A stretch of 64,000 bases of DNA, taken from Micromonospora tarapacensis (GTDB lineage Bacteria; Actinomycetota; Actinomycetes; Mycobacteriales; Micromonosporaceae). This document shows positions 9,740-18,230 of the stretch, in pieces. The notes under the pieces were generated by a model that ran no database searches, was not told the origin of the DNA, and saw nothing but the letters and a program-made list of their open reading frames with translations. The stretch is from positions 2,901,324 through 2,965,323 of the forward strand of contig NZ_JAHCDI010000004.1 in assembly GCF_019697375.1 (NCBI RefSeq). The letters run 5' to 3'. The translations under genes were made by a program, and so were the position numbers. Position 1 is the first letter of the stretch; the number at the start of each line of letters is the position of its first letter.

Positions 9740-10632
9740 ATGACCAGCGTGCTCCGTCTCGACGGCGTCGACCGCAGCTTCGGCGACCGTCAGGTACTCA
9801 AGGACGTCTCGTTCGACGTCGTCGCCGGCCGGATGACCGGCTTCGTCGGCGGCAACGGTGCCGGCAAGACCACCACCATGCGCATCATCCTCGGCGTGCT
9901 CGCCGCCGATGCCGGCCAGGTGACGTGGCGGGGCGAACCGCTGAGCCGGGACGCGCGGCGGCGCTTCGGCTACATGCCCGAGGAGCGTGGCCTGTACCCG
10001 AAGATGAGCGTCCGCGAGCAGGTCACCTACCTGGGTCAGCTGCACGGGTTGACCGTCCACGCCGCTCGCCGCGCCACCGACGGGTTGCTGGAGCGGGTGG
10101 GACTCGCCGAACGCGGCAACGACCTGCTGGAGACGCTGTCCCTGGGCAACCAGCAGCGGGCACAGATCGCCGCCGCGCTGGTGCACGACCCGGAGGTGCT
10201 GGTGCTGGACGAGCCCTTCTCCGGCCTCGACCCGCTGGCCGTCGACACGGTCGTCGGCGTCCTGCGGGAGCGGGCCACCGCCGGTGCCCCGGTCCTCTTC
10301 TCCAGTCACCAGCTCGACGTCGTCGAGCGGCTCTGCGACGACCTGGTGATCATCGCGGACGGCGCGATCCGCGCCGCCGGCAGCCGGGAGCAGCTGCGCT
10401 CGGCGTACACCATGCCCCGGTTCGAGCTGGTCGTGGAGACCGACGCCGGCTGGCTGCGGGACCAGCCCGGGGTGAGCCTGGTGGACCTCGACGGCGCCCG
10501 CGCCGTCTTCGACCTCGCCCCGGCGCCGACGAACAGCCCGTGCTGCGCGCGGCCCTGGCGCGCGGCCCGGTCCGCGCGTTCCGGCCGGTCAGCCCCTCCC
10601 TCGCCGAGATCTTCCGAGAGGTCGCCAAGTGA
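9740..10632 (+). CDS. ABC transporter ATP-binding protein, NatA-like (one frameshift)
   Basis: ATPase of a two-component ABC exporter. Visible are Walker A (GGNGAGKTTTM, about residues 35-45), the signature region LSLGNQQRAQIAAAL (the usual LSGGQ is changed to LSLGNQ, as in NatA-type proteins) and Walker B (LVLDEPFSG). Near the C-terminus the frame breaks in the CCCC run 10518-10521; adding one C restores DLAPGADEQPVLRAALARG through to EIFREVAK and the stop at 10632, giving 297 residues. This restored end also reproduces the GTGA overlap with the permease gene, which supports the correction. The partner is the permease at 10629. Confidence 0.9.
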
Positions 10633-11690
10633 ACGTCATGCAGGCCACCCGCCTGGTCGCCGCCCGGGAGATCCGGGTCAAGCTGCGCGACCGTACCTTC
10701 CTGATCAGCACCGTCGTCTTCCTGCTGATCGCGGCGGCGGCGACGATCCTGCCGCCGCTGTTGTCCGGCGGGCCGTCCACCGTGGCCGTGACCGAGGCGG
10801 CGGCCGGTCCGCTGCGGGCGGCGGGGCTGGAGGTGCTCGCCGTACCCGACGACGCCGCCGCCGAGCAGGCGGTCCGCGACGGGGACGCGGACGCCGCGGT
10901 CGTCGCCGGCCCGGCGGTGCTCGCCATGGACGACGCACCCGGTGACGTGGTATCCGCGTTGAGCAGCGAACCCCCGGTCCGGCTGCTGAATCCCGACGCG
11001 GTGGACCCGGTGGTGGCCTTCCTGGTGCCCTTCGCCTTCGCCTTCATCTTCTTCCTCACCTCGCAGACCTTCGGCGTGCAGATCGCGCAGAGCATCATCG
11101 AGGAGAAGCAGACCCGGATCGTGGAGATCCTGGTCGCCGCGGTGCCGGTCCGCGCGTTGCTGGCCGGCAAGATGCTCGCCGGCACCATCCTCGCGCTCGG
11201 GCAGATCGCACTGGTCGCCCTGGTCGCGGTGGCCGGCATGGCGTTCGGTGACAGCGGCGGGCTGCTGTCGTTGCTCGGCCCGGCGATCGGCTGGTTCCTG
11301 CCGTTCTTCCTGCTCGGCTTCGTGCTTATCGCGTCGATGTGGGCGGCGGCCGGTGCGCTTGTCAACCGGTTGGAGGACATCGGCGGTGTGTCGATGCCGG
11401 TGCAGCTCGCGGTGATGCTGCCGTTCTTCGCGGTGATCTTCCTCAACGACAACGTCACCGCCATGCGGGTGCTGTCCTACCTGCCGTTCTCCGCGCCGAC
11501 GGCGATGCCGCTGCGGCTGTTCACCGGAGACGCCGCCGCGTGGGAGCTGGTCGTCTCGCTGGCCCTGCTCCTGGTCGCGGCGCTGGGCTTCCTGCTCGCC
11601 GGAGCCCGGGTGTACGAGGGCTCCCTGCTGCGCACCAACGGCCGCACCTCCATCCGCACCGCCTGGCGCGAACGCGAGACCCTGGGCTAA
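10629..11690 (+). CDS. ABC transporter permease, ABC-2 / NatB type
   Basis: Membrane subunit of the exporter encoded with the preceding ATPase, 353 residues. A cytoplasmic start (QATRLVAAREIRVKLRDRTF) is followed by a first membrane helix (about 25-45), an extracellular loop rich in acidic residues and then a bundle of five or six helices from about residue 120 to 340. The IIEEKQTRIVEILVAAVPVR segment before the second helix is the coupling-helix motif typical of NatB/CcmB-like exporters. GTG 10629 overlaps the ATPase stop by 4 bp. The stop TAA (11688-11690) overlaps the stop of the convergent DUF402 gene. Confidence 0.92.
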   Translation: MNVMQATRLVAAREIRVKLRDRTFLISTVVFLLIAAAATILPPLLSGGPSTVAVTEAAAGPLRAAGLEVLAVPDDAAAEQAVRDGDADAAVVAGPAVLAMDDAPGDVVSALSSEPPVRLLNPDAVDPVVAFLVPFAFAFIFFLTSQTFGVQIAQSIIEEKQTRIVEILVAAVPVRALLAGKMLAGTILALGQIALVALVAVAGMAFGDSGGLLSLLGPAIGWFLPFFLLGFVLIASMWAAAGALVNRLEDIGGVSMPVQLAVMLPFFAVIFLNDNVTAMRVLSYLPFSAPTAMPLRLFTGDAAAWELVVSLALLLVAALGFLLAGARVYEGSLLRTNGRTSIRTAWRERETLG

Positions 11691-12212
11691 GCCGCCCAGT
11701 TGGTGGGGAGACGGGGGTGGGCCAGGTGGGGTCGGGTTGCCAGGTCGACCAGGACTCGTCCCACCGGTGCTCGCCGACGTCGAGCAGGGCGGCGATCCGG
11801 TCGCCCTCGGCACGGATCGCCTCGCCCATGCCCGGGTAGCGCCCCTCCACCAGCCGCTGCGCGAAGATCTCCACATCCTTGAAGACGTACCAGCCGGCGA
11901 AGGCACGCTCCGGGCCCGACCAGAACACGTCGACCGAGTGCGCCTCGCCGGGCCGTTGCAGCATCAGCCTGCCGTGACCCGTCCAGGCGGTGTGCCCGGC
12001 GACCTGCCACGGATGCCGGCCGCACGGAAACTCGCCCGACTCGGGGAAGCCGAACTCGCGCCGGGCGGCAGGTAGAGCGCGAGCAGGTCGGGCGAGTCCT
12101 CGACGCAGATCGTCGGGCAGCCGAACCACACCTCACCGCGCAGGATCTCCCGCCGCACCACCGCCTGGCCCGGGGCGAAGCGCCCGGCCACCGGCTCCAG
12201 CCTCGGGCTCAC
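11687..12212 (-). CDS. DUF402 domain-containing protein (two frameshifts)
   Basis: DUF402 protein; the family fold binds nucleotides or RNA-like phosphates (FomD and Sa1684 are characterised relatives), so a nucleotide-phosphatase role is possible but not shown. Features are an N-terminal VVRREILRGEVWFGCP, then FPCGRHPWQVAGHTAW and the conserved FAGWYVFKDVEIF with downstream LLDVGEHRWDESW. One base is missing at about 12056 (GCG GAG reads as GCGAG) and one C is missing from the G/C run 11713-11717. With both restored the protein is 175 residues ending LPTNWAA. GTG 12212 overlaps the stop of the upstream HTH gene (GTGA). The stop TAG shares bases with the convergent permease stop. Confidence 0.85.
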
Positions 12213-12398
12213 TCCCCTGCCAACTCCGGCCGATGCTTCCGGATCCACGCCTGCACATCCACCTTCCGCCACACCTTGCCCTGCATCAGGTCCGCTACCG
12301 GCTCAGGGAAGTTCCGATGGCTGGTGATCACATAGACACGCTGTTTGCTGATGCCACCGAGCATGATCCGGATCTCATGCGCACACCACCAGCTCCAT
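12209..12398 (-). CDS. Small HTH DNA-binding protein, AlpA/excisionase-like (5' frameshift likely)
   Basis: A protein of about 63 residues with the compact HTH pattern EIRIMLGGISKQRVYVIT followed by FPEPVADLMQGKVWRKVDVQAWIRKH, resembling AlpA-like and putative excisionase/MerR N-terminal domains that bind DNA with the KVW-RKVDV wing. The best start is ATG 12398 (MELVV), but the frame then needs two G restored near 12385 (GTG GTG GGT GCG CAT). Without that correction the only in-frame ATG is at 12364, which would cut the first helix. It is translationally coupled to the DUF402 gene by a 4-bp overlap. TATGGG repeats 45-60 bp upstream may be its own operator. Confidence 0.65.
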
Positions 12399-12440
12399 GA
12401 GGCGGACCGTAGACAGTTGCCGTGGCTCCTCGACTTAACC

Positions 12441-12542
12441 CTATGGGTCACCGTATGGGGTATGCCCCAACTCCCTCTCACGCGCCGCTACCAGCCGCTG
12501 AGTCGGCGGCGCCAGGTCGGCCAGGACGAGAGGTTCGGTCAC
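12441..12542 (-). pseudogene. Possible truncated MFS transporter start
   Basis: GTG 12542 overlaps the stop of the ArsR remnant (GTGA) and opens a reading frame starting VTEPLVLADLAPPTQRL that resembles the N-terminal lead-in of ArsR-linked major facilitator proteins. After about 21 residues all similarity and all membrane segments are absent, and the frame stops at 12441. I read it as the leftover of an ArsR-MFS operon cut by a deletion whose edge is near 12480. The assignment is weak because only a short stretch is left. Confidence 0.3.
12442..12466. promoter_or_regulatory. TATGGG repeats upstream of the HTH gene
   Basis: TATGGG occurs at 12442-12447 and 12454-12459, with a degenerate TATGCC at 12461. 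The first two copies are 12 bp apart, in the same orientation and immediately upstream of the HTH/DUF402 pair. Spacing near one helical turn suggests cooperative protein binding; this is inference only. Confidence 0.3.
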
Positions 12543-12882
12543 GACTCGCCTCCGCTCGCCGTCTCGTGCGGAGGTACGGCGCCGCGCGGTAGCGCCATCT
12601 GGACGAACGTCACCGGTCGGGATCCGGGCGGGCGTTTCGCCGGGTCGGCGATCCGTTCGTCGTACCGGGCCAGCAACGCGTCGATCTGCCCCGTGACCTC
12701 GCGCAGCTCTGCGGCGAGCAGTTCGGCACGTTGTCGTCGAGCCGAGCCGCCGCCTGCGTCGCGGTCGTCGGCCCTTCGCCGTGCAGCAGCCCGATCAGCC
12801 GCATCCGCAGCGGATGGGCGTACGCCCGCAGGGCACGCGGGTCGGTGACGTTGAGCGCACGCCCAGGTATCTCGTCAGCCAT
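12539..12882 (-). pseudogene. ArsR-type regulator with internal deletion
   Basis: The N-terminus from ATG 12882 (MADEIPGRALNVTDPRAL) carries a recognisable winged-helix start (LRAYAHPLRMRLIGLLHGEG, then TATQAAARL) typical of ArsR/DUF2087-like regulators. The recognition helix and most of the middle are missing. In another frame a family-like C-terminal part resumes (LLAAELREVTGQIDALLARY, ending PVTFVQMALPRG). Roughly 100 residues appear to be lost at about 12735, with a frame change. Unlike the homopolymer frameshifts elsewhere in the window, this looks like true gene decay. It overlaps the MFS remnant by 4 bp, as in intact pairs. Confidence 0.6.
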
Positions 12883-12977
12883 ATAGTAGAGGACGCTTTG
12901 GAAAGACATCTCTAGCAACTACCAGCCGCCAAGCCCTCGAAGGCCACGGACGCACCTTCGAGTCCTCGATGCGGGCG

Positions 12978-13022
12978 ATCTTGGACAGTTTCCGTTAGCG
13001 AGGAACGGAAACTGTCCAAGAT
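12978..13022. terminator. Perfect 19-bp stem-loop downstream of yebC
   Basis: ATCTTGGACAGTTTCCGTT at 12978-12996 is exactly complementary to 13004-13022, with a 7-nt loop. It lies 50 bp beyond the yebC stop (yebC reads leftward) and upstream of the ArsR remnant. The stem is only about half GC, strikingly low here. No T-tract is present. Confidence 0.7.
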
Positions 13023-13072
13023 TCACTTACCGGCTGACCAGTGGGGTCAGCGCCTTCGACTCGAACGCCGGG

Positions 13073-13822
13073 TCAGCCGACGGCGGCCATGATCTCGTCG
13101 CTGACGTCGAAGTTGGCGTAGACGTTCTGCACGTCGTCGCTGTCCTCCAGGACGTCGATCAGCTTGAAGATCTTGCGGGCGCCCTCCTCGTCCAGCGGCA
13201 CGGAGACGCTGGGGATCAGCGAGGACTCGGCCGACTCGTACTCGATGCCGGCGTCCTGAAGGGCGGTCCGCACGGCGAGCAGGTCGGTCGGCTCGGAGAC
13301 CACCTCGAACGCCTCGTCCAGGTCGTTGACCTCCTCGGCACCCGCGTCGAGGACCGCCAGCATCACGTCGTCCTCGGTGGTGCCCGCCTTCGGCACGATC
13401 ACCACGCCCTTGCGGGAGAACATGTACGACACGGAGCCGGCGTCGGCGAAGGACCCACCGTTGCGGGTCAGCGCGGTGCGCACCTCGGTGGCGGCACGGT
13501 TGCGGTTGTCGGTCAGGCACTCGATCAGCAGCGCGACGCCGTTCGGCCCGTACCCCTCATACATGATCGTCTGGTAGTCGGCGCCGCCGGCCTCCAGGCC
13601 GGAGCCGCGCTTGACCGCGCGATCGATGTTGTCGTTGGGGACCGAGTTCTTCTTGGCCTTCTGGATGGCGTCGTAGAGGGTCGGGTTGCCGGCCGGGTCG
13701 CCACCGCCGGTACGGGCCGCGACCTCCACGTTCTTGATCAGCTTGGCGAACATCTTGCCGCGCTTGGCGTCGATGACCGCCTTCTTGTGCTTGGTCGTCG
13801 CCCACTTTGAGTGGCCGGACAT
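13073..13822 (-). CDS. yebC: YebC/PmpR family transcriptional regulator / translation-assisting protein
   Basis: The 249-residue product matches the TACO1/YebC family over its full length: N-terminal [20 protein letters not shown], then [33 protein letters not shown] and [19 protein letters not shown]. The family was long annotated as transcription regulators; more recent work on relatives links YebC to relieving ribosome stalling at proline runs. The start is preceded by GGAGGTAACAG. In actinobacteria yebC normally lies between pdxT and ruvC; here a 2-kb module separates it from pdxT, and a decayed region rather than ruvC follows. Confidence 0.96.
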   Translation of the reverse strand: MSGHSKWATTKHKKAVIDAKRGKMFAKLIKNVEVAARTGGGDPAGNPTLYDAIQKAKKNSVPNDNIDRAVKRGSGLEAGGADYQTIMYEGYGPNGVALLIECLTDNRNRAATEVRTALTRNGGSFADAGSVSYMFSRKGVVIVPKAGTTEDDVMLAVLDAGAEEVNDLDEAFEVVSEPTDLLAVRTALQDAGIEYESAESSLIPSVSVPLDEEGARKIFKLIDVLEDSDDVQNVYANFDVSDEIMAAVG

Positions 13823-14041
13823 CTGTTACCTCCGTTGCTACCCGCCGTCTGCATCGACCGCACCGCGCACGCCCCGCACCGGCGCACACGGTGGTGCCGG
13901 TCGGCTCTGGTGGAAGCCGTGGCGGCCAGATGACCCTGCCGAATCTCGACAATCCTACCGACGTGCGGCGGGTGGTCGTCACCCGCCGCACGCCGGCAGC
14001 CAGCCCGATCTCCCCCGATCGCTACAAAGCGGGCAAAACCC

Positions 14042-14335
14042 TTACCCCATCCCGTACGATCCCAGCACCGTGAACGCGACGGTGTCCCGCTGCTCGCACC
14101 GCTCCTCCAGCCCGGCCCGAAAGCGACGGAACGACTCCAGCAACGGCAGCGGTCCCGGCAGCTCGGGGCCCATGGCGATGTCGACGAAGCTGAGCCCGTC
14201 GGCGAGCCGCAGGGTCAGATAGCGCAGCCCGGGCGGTCGGGTCCGGGCCAGTTCCTCGTGGACCGCACCGAGCAGGGTCAGATGTTCGTCGAGACGCTCG
14301 GCCTGGACCCGGTAGCTGATCAGGAGGGTGTCCAT
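14042..14335 (-). CDS. Hypothetical protein coupled to FMN reductase (possible dimeric alpha-beta barrel)
   Basis: A 97-residue protein with no clear family. The pattern of an N-terminal beta strand (TLLISYRVQ), a helix (LDEHLTLLGAVHEELAR), a strand (LRYLTLRLADGLSFVDIAM) and a second helix (LLESFRRFRAGLEERC) resembles small ferredoxin-like dimeric barrels such as antibiotic-biosynthesis-monooxygenase-type proteins. ATG 14335 lies 2 bp after the stop of the NADPH-dependent FMN reductase, so the two are co-expressed. A flavin-linked or stress-detoxification role is plausible from context only. Confidence 0.6.
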   Translation of the reverse strand: MDTLLISYRVQAERLDEHLTLLGAVHEELARTRPPGLRYLTLRLADGLSFVDIAMGPELPGPLPLLESFRRFRAGLEERCEQRDTVAFTVLGSYGMG

Positions 14336-14337
14336 GC

Positions 14338-14964
14338 TCACCGCACCGGCACCGGGACGGCGCCGCGGGCGGCGTCCACCAGGCCGGTCACCATGACCGC
14401 CACCTCTGCCGCACGTTCTGGCGCGGGTGCGATCCGCGCGTTGGCGGTCGGGGAGACGCCCTCGGCGGGCCACTGGAAGTCCGTGAAGAGCTGCAACTCG
14501 ACGTGGCCTGGTACCACCGCCATGCCCACCTCGCCCAGGATCGCCCGCAGGTGCTCGACGGCCTGCCCGCCACCGCGCGCGCCGTAGCTGAGCACCCCAG
14601 CCGGCTTGCCGCGCCACTCGGCGTCCAGGTAGTCGATGGCGTTCTTGAGCACCGCCGGGACCGAACGGTTGTACTCCGGGGTGACGAAAACGAAGGCGTC
14701 GCAGGCCGCCACCACCTTCGACCAGCGACGAGTGTGCTCGTGACGGTAGTCGCCGAACCTCGCCGGCACCGGTTCGTCGAGCATCGGTAGCCGGTGCACG
14801 GCGAGATCGATCAGTTCGACGGTCATCTCCCCCGCTCGCGCCGCTGGATGCCGACCCGCCGTCTCGGCCACCCATCCCGCCACCGCCGGGCCGCGTCGCC
14901 CCTGGCGACTGCTGCCCAGGACCAGGCCCACCGTGATCGGTCCGTTCTGCTGCGTACTGTTCAT
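14338..14964 (-). CDS. NADPH-dependent FMN reductase family protein
   Basis: Flavodoxin-fold reductase of 208 residues that uses NAD(P)H to reduce FMN or quinones. The FMN phosphate loop is GLVLGSSRQGRRGPAVAGW near the start, and the hallmark TPEYNRSVPAVLKNAIDYL (about residues 95-115) is intact, followed by SYGARGGGQAVEHLR. ATG 14964 lies 103 bp from the divergent XRE-type regulator at 15068, which is a good candidate to control it. The two-gene unit (this and 14042-14335) is inserted between pdxT and yebC relative to the mycobacterial order. Confidence 0.92.
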   Translation of the reverse strand: MNSTQQNGPITVGLVLGSSRQGRRGPAVAGWVAETAGRHPAARAGEMTVELIDLAVHRLPMLDEPVPARFGDYRHEHTRRWSKVVAACDAFVFVTPEYNRSVPAVLKNAIDYLDAEWRGKPAGVLSYGARGGGQAVEHLRAILGEVGMAVVPGHVELQLFTDFQWPAEGVSPTANARIAPAPERAAEVAVMVTGLVDAARGAVPVPVR

Positions 14965-15067
14965 GACCCGATCCCACCCCTGTCGAGAGCTCTTCGGGAG
15001 ACCGGCGGGAGAGTAGCCCTGGCAGGGACATGCTCGCGGGCTGCGGCCACGGCACACTTGATGCGTG

Positions 15068-15916
15068 ATGGACGGCGAGTTGGGCGCGTTCCTCCGCATC
15101 CGCCGGGAGGCGCTGCGACCCGAACAGGTGGGGTTGCCCACCAACGGCCGGCGACGTACCCCGGGCCTGCGCCGTGCGGAGTTGGCCACGCTGGCCCAGG
15201 TCAGCGTGGAGTACCTGACCCGGCTCGAACAGGGACGCGACACCCGCCCGTCGCCCGGCATCCTCGCCGCGCTGGCCGAGGCGCTGCGGCTCGACGACGC
15301 CGACCGGCGGCACCTTCAGCAACTCGCGTCGGTCGACCACCGTCGGCACCTGTGCGCGGGTGGGCGACCGTTCGTGTCGCGTACCGTCCGCCCGCAGATC
15401 CGGACGCTGCTGGAGGCGCTGCGGGACCGGCCGGCGTACCTGCTCAACCGGCTCGGCGACGTGTTGGCCTGGAACGAGCCGTTCGACCGGTTGGCTCGCC
15501 CGCTGGGGCTGTTCGATGACGAGCAGCCCAACCTCGTGTGGTTCATCCTCGCCGACGAACGCGCACCGGAACACTTTCCCGACTGGGCCGAGCTCGCCGA
15601 CCAGCAGGTCGCTGACCTGCACCGGTTGCGCGGGGGTGACCCGGCCACCGACGAGTTCGCCGAACGGCTCGACCGTGCCGTCGGTGCGCCGTTCCGGTCC
15701 CGGTGGCAGCGCCGTCCGGTCGCCGTCCAGTCCAGCGGCGTGCGCTGGCTGCGGCATCCGGAGGTGGGGCCGCTGCGGCTGTCGTACGAGACGCTGGAAC
15801 TCGCCGACGACCAGCAGCGGCTGGTCGTGCAGCAGCCGGCCGACGCGGGCAGCGCCGCAACGCTGGACCGTCTGCTGGGTCGCCGCCCCGGCAGCCTCCG
15901 CTCGGTGCCCGGCTGA
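15068..15916 (+). CDS. XRE-family regulator with MmyB-like ligand-binding domain
   Basis: DNA-binding regulator of 282 residues. The N-terminal HTH includes RREALRPEQVGLP, RTPGLRRAELATLAQVSVEYL and TRLEQGRD (about residues 10-60), the usual form of actinobacterial HTH_31/MmyB proteins. From about 100 onward the MmyB-type ligand-binding domain shows LLEALRDRPAYLLNRLGDVL, AWNEPFDRL and WLRHPEVGPLRLSYETLEL. Known MmyB-type proteins bind fatty acids or other hydrophobic ligands. ATG 15068 is preferred over the adjoining GTG 15065. It diverges from the FMN reductase unit, which it probably regulates. Confidence 0.92.
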   Translation: MDGELGAFLRIRREALRPEQVGLPTNGRRRTPGLRRAELATLAQVSVEYLTRLEQGRDTRPSPGILAALAEALRLDDADRRHLQQLASVDHRRHLCAGGRPFVSRTVRPQIRTLLEALRDRPAYLLNRLGDVLAWNEPFDRLARPLGLFDDEQPNLVWFILADERAPEHFPDWAELADQQVADLHRLRGGDPATDEFAERLDRAVGAPFRSRWQRRPVAVQSSGVRWLRHPEVGPLRLSYETLELADDQQRLVVQQPADAGSAATLDRLLGRRPGSLRSVPG

Positions 15917-15945
15917 CGCCCCCGCCAACGGTCGTAAGATCCGCG

Positions 15946-16003
15946 CACTTTCGGGGAAACTGCTGTCTCAAAGCGTTTGGAGGCAGCAACATCCCCGAAG
16001 TTG
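15946..16003. terminator. Imperfect hairpin between convergent genes
   Basis: CACTTTCGGGGAAACTGCTG (15946-15965) pairs with 15984-16003 at 15 of 20 positions, with an 18-nt loop. It lies between the stop of the XRE regulator and the stop of pdxT, and a GGGGGTGGGGGG tract follows just before the pdxT stop. It probably ends transcription from both sides. Confidence 0.5.
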
Positions 16004-16042
16004 CTGCTGCCATGCGGCGGTCCGGCGCATGGGGGTGGGGGG

Positions 16043-16654
16043 TCAGGTTGTGGCGCGGGTCAGGTCCACGAAGTAGGCGTGCAGCCGCAGGTCACCGGTG
16101 AGCTCCGGGTGGAACGAGGTGGCCAGCAGGTTGTCCCGCCGCACCGCCACGATCCGGCCGGCGGCCGGGCCGTCGGTCACCGTGCCCAGCACCTCGACGC
16201 CGTCGCCGACCCGTTCGACCCAGGGTGCCCGGATGAAGACCGCGTGCAGCGGGCCACCGGTGACGCCGGTGATCTCCACCGGAGCCTCGAACGAGTCGAC
16301 CTGCCGGCCGAACGCGTTGCGCCGGACTGTCATCTCGATGCCGTCGAAACCGCGCTGGTCCGGCCGGCCGTCGAGAACCTCGGTGGCCAGCATGATCATG
16401 CCGGCGCAGGAGCCGTAGACCGGCATGCCGGCGGCGATCCGCTTGTCGATCGGATCGCGCAGCTCGAAGATGTCGACCAGCTTGCTGATCGTGGTGGACT
16501 CCCCGCCCGGGATGACCAGGCCGTCGACCGCGTCCAGTTCCGCCGGCCGGCGTACCGGGCGGGCCTGGGCACCCGCGCCGGTCAGGGCCGTGACGTGTTC
16601 GCGGACGTCGCCCTGCAGGGCGAGCACACCGATGACGGGTGCGGTCGCCTTCAC
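16043..16654 (-). CDS. pdxT: Pyridoxal 5'-phosphate synthase glutaminase subunit PdxT
   Basis: Class I glutamine amidotransferase (203 residues) that supplies ammonia to PdxS for de novo PLP synthesis. It begins [13 protein letters not shown]. The nucleophile is Cys 83 in YGSCAGMI, and the His-Glu pair lies in SFHPELTGD (about residues 182 and 184). GTG 16654 is one base from the pdxS stop, so the two subunits are made in one transcript and near-equal amounts. The oxyanion region [11 protein letters not shown] is intact. Nothing unusual. Confidence 0.97.
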   Translation of the reverse strand: MKATAPVIGVLALQGDVREHVTALTGAGAQARPVRRPAELDAVDGLVIPGGESTTISKLVDIFELRDPIDKRIAAGMPVYGSCAGMIMLATEVLDGRPDQRGFDGIEMTVRRNAFGRQVDSFEAPVEITGVTGGPLHAVFIRAPWVERVGDGVEVLGTVTDGPAAGRIVAVRRDNLLATSFHPELTGDLRLHAYFVDLTRATT

Positions 16655-16655
16655 G

Positions 16656-17573
16656 TCACCAGCCGCGCTCGGCGAGGCGGTGCGGCTGCGGGATGTCGTC
16701 GACGTTGATGCCGACCATCGCCTCACCGAGGCCCCGGGAGACCTTGGCCAGCACGTCCGGGTCGTCGTGGAAGGTGGTCGCCTTGACGATCGCCGCGGCC
16801 CGCTGGGCGGGGTTGCCGGACTTGAAGATGCCGGAGCCGACGAAGACGCCCTCGGCACCGAGCTGCATCATCATCGCCGCGTCGGCCGGGGTGGCGATGC
16901 CACCGGCGGTGAACAGCACCACCGGCAGCTTGCCGGTCTCGGCGATCTCCCTGACCAGCTCGTACGGTGCCTGCAACTCCTTCGCCGCGACGAACAGCTC
17001 GTCGGTCGGCAGGGTCTGGAGGCGGCGGATCTCCTGGCGGATCCTCCGCATGTGGGTGGTGGCGTTGGAGACGTCGCCGGTGCCGGCCTCGCCCTTGGAG
17101 CGGATCATGGCGGCGCCCTCGGTGATCCGGCGCAGCGCCTCGCCCAGGTTGGTCGCGCCGCAGACGAACGGCACCGTGAAGGCCCACTTGTCGATGTGGT
17201 TGGCGTAGTCGGCCGGGGTCAGCACCTCGGACTCGTCGACGTAGTCGACGCCGAGGGACTGCAGGATCTGCGCCTCGACGAAGTGGCCGATGCGGGCCTT
17301 GGCCATCACCGGGATGGAGACCGCCTCGATGATGCCGTCGATCATGTCGGGGTCGCTCATCCGGGACACCCCGCCCTGGGCGCGGATGTCGGCGGGCACG
17401 CGCTCCAGCGCCATCACCGCGACCGCACCGGCGTCCTCAGCGATCTTGGCCTGCTCCGGGGTGACCACGTCCATGATCACACCGCCCTTGAGCATCTCGG
17501 CCATGCCGCGCTTCACGCGCGCGGTGCCGACGACCGGGGTGGCGCCGGCGTTCGGGGAAGTCGTCTCGGGCAC
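16656..17573 (-). CDS. pdxS: Pyridoxal 5'-phosphate synthase lyase subunit PdxS
   Basis: TIM-barrel synthase (305 residues) that forms PLP from ribose 5-phosphate, glyceraldehyde 3-phosphate and ammonia. The start region [18 protein letters not shown] and the block [21 protein letters not shown] are diagnostic. A catalytic lysine is Lys 92 in [11 protein letters not shown] and the second active-site lysine lies in [26 protein letters not shown]. It is the first gene of a two-gene operon with pdxT. The frame is intact. Confidence 0.98.
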   Translation of the reverse strand: MPETTSPNAGATPVVGTARVKRGMAEMLKGGVIMDVVTPEQAKIAEDAGAVAVMALERVPADIRAQGGVSRMSDPDMIDGIIEAVSIPVMAKARIGHFVEAQILQSLGVDYVDESEVLTPADYANHIDKWAFTVPFVCGATNLGEALRRITEGAAMIRSKGEAGTGDVSNATTHMRRIRQEIRRLQTLPTDELFVAAKELQAPYELVREIAETGKLPVVLFTAGGIATPADAAMMMQLGAEGVFVGSGIFKSGNPAQRAAAIVKATTFHDDPDVLAKVSRGLGEAMVGINVDDIPQPHRLAERGW

Positions 17574-17700
17574 GGATCATCGCTCCTCAGGCGTCCTCGG
17601 GAGGTGGCAGCGGGAATGCTACGCCCGGGTCAACGCCGCTCCGACAGCCAATCAGACCCGTGGTGGCCTGTTCTGTGGCCGCCGTCACCACCCACCCGAC

Positions 17701-18204
17701 TCAGCCGGTGGGCACGTCGGCGGGGATCGCGAGCGTCGGATCGTCGATGTCGAAGTAGCGCGGCCAGGTGTGCCGGTGTCCCATCCGTAGCAGGCGCACC
17801 AGCGGCCGGCCGCGCGCCGCACGGGCGTCCCGGACCAGATCGGTGTGCACCTGCCGGGCCAGGGCGAGCCGCCGACTGGCGGCGACGACCGCCTCGCAGT
17901 CCGGGTCGGTGAGGTCGAGCTGGACCGTTCGCAGCTGCCGGGTCAGGTCGTTCTCGGCCGCCTCCCGCTCGTCCGGCCCGGCGTCGAGCGCGATGCGCGC
18001 CGCCGCGTACAACTCGACGCCGTAGCTCCGCTCGGCCAGCACCGCCGCCGCGGCGGCCCGGCGCAGCAGGTGGGCGTCCAGGGCGCGGGCCGCGAGCTGG
18101 GCGCGGGCCTGCAGCCGCTCGACCCGGCCGGCGGTCCAGATCAGGTACGCCGAGACCAGGGCGACGACCACCGTCGCGCCCACCACCCACCACATGCCCG
18201 GCAT
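17701..18204 (-). CDS. Conserved membrane-anchored protein of unknown function
   Basis: About 167 residues from ATG 18204: a single N-terminal membrane helix (WWVVGATVVVALVSAYLIW), then a soluble helical domain with LQARAQLAARALDAHLLRRA, QLDLTDPDCEAVVAASRRLALARQVH and a tail containing GHRHTWPRYFDIDDPTL. No catalytic motif is visible. It sits immediately downstream of pimA, at the place where mycobacteria carry a NUDIX hydrolase (Rv2609c), but I see no Nudix box. An upstream start at 18249 would overlap pimA. Probably co-transcribed with the PIM genes. Confidence 0.75.
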   Translation of the reverse strand: MPGMWWVVGATVVVALVSAYLIWTAGRVERLQARAQLAARALDAHLLRRAAAAAVLAERSYGVELYAAARIALDAGPDEREAAENDLTRQLRTVQLDLTDPDCEAVVAASRRLALARQVHTDLVRDARAARGRPLVRLLRMGHRHTWPRYFDIDDPTLAIPADVPTG

Positions 18205-18230
18205 CGTAGTGCTGCTCCCGTTCCTGCCGA

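Noticed and set aside
12209..13022. Integrated mobile element carrying an excisionase
   Set aside because: The excisionase-like HTH protein stands alone: no integrase, no attachment-site repeats and no element boundaries were found.
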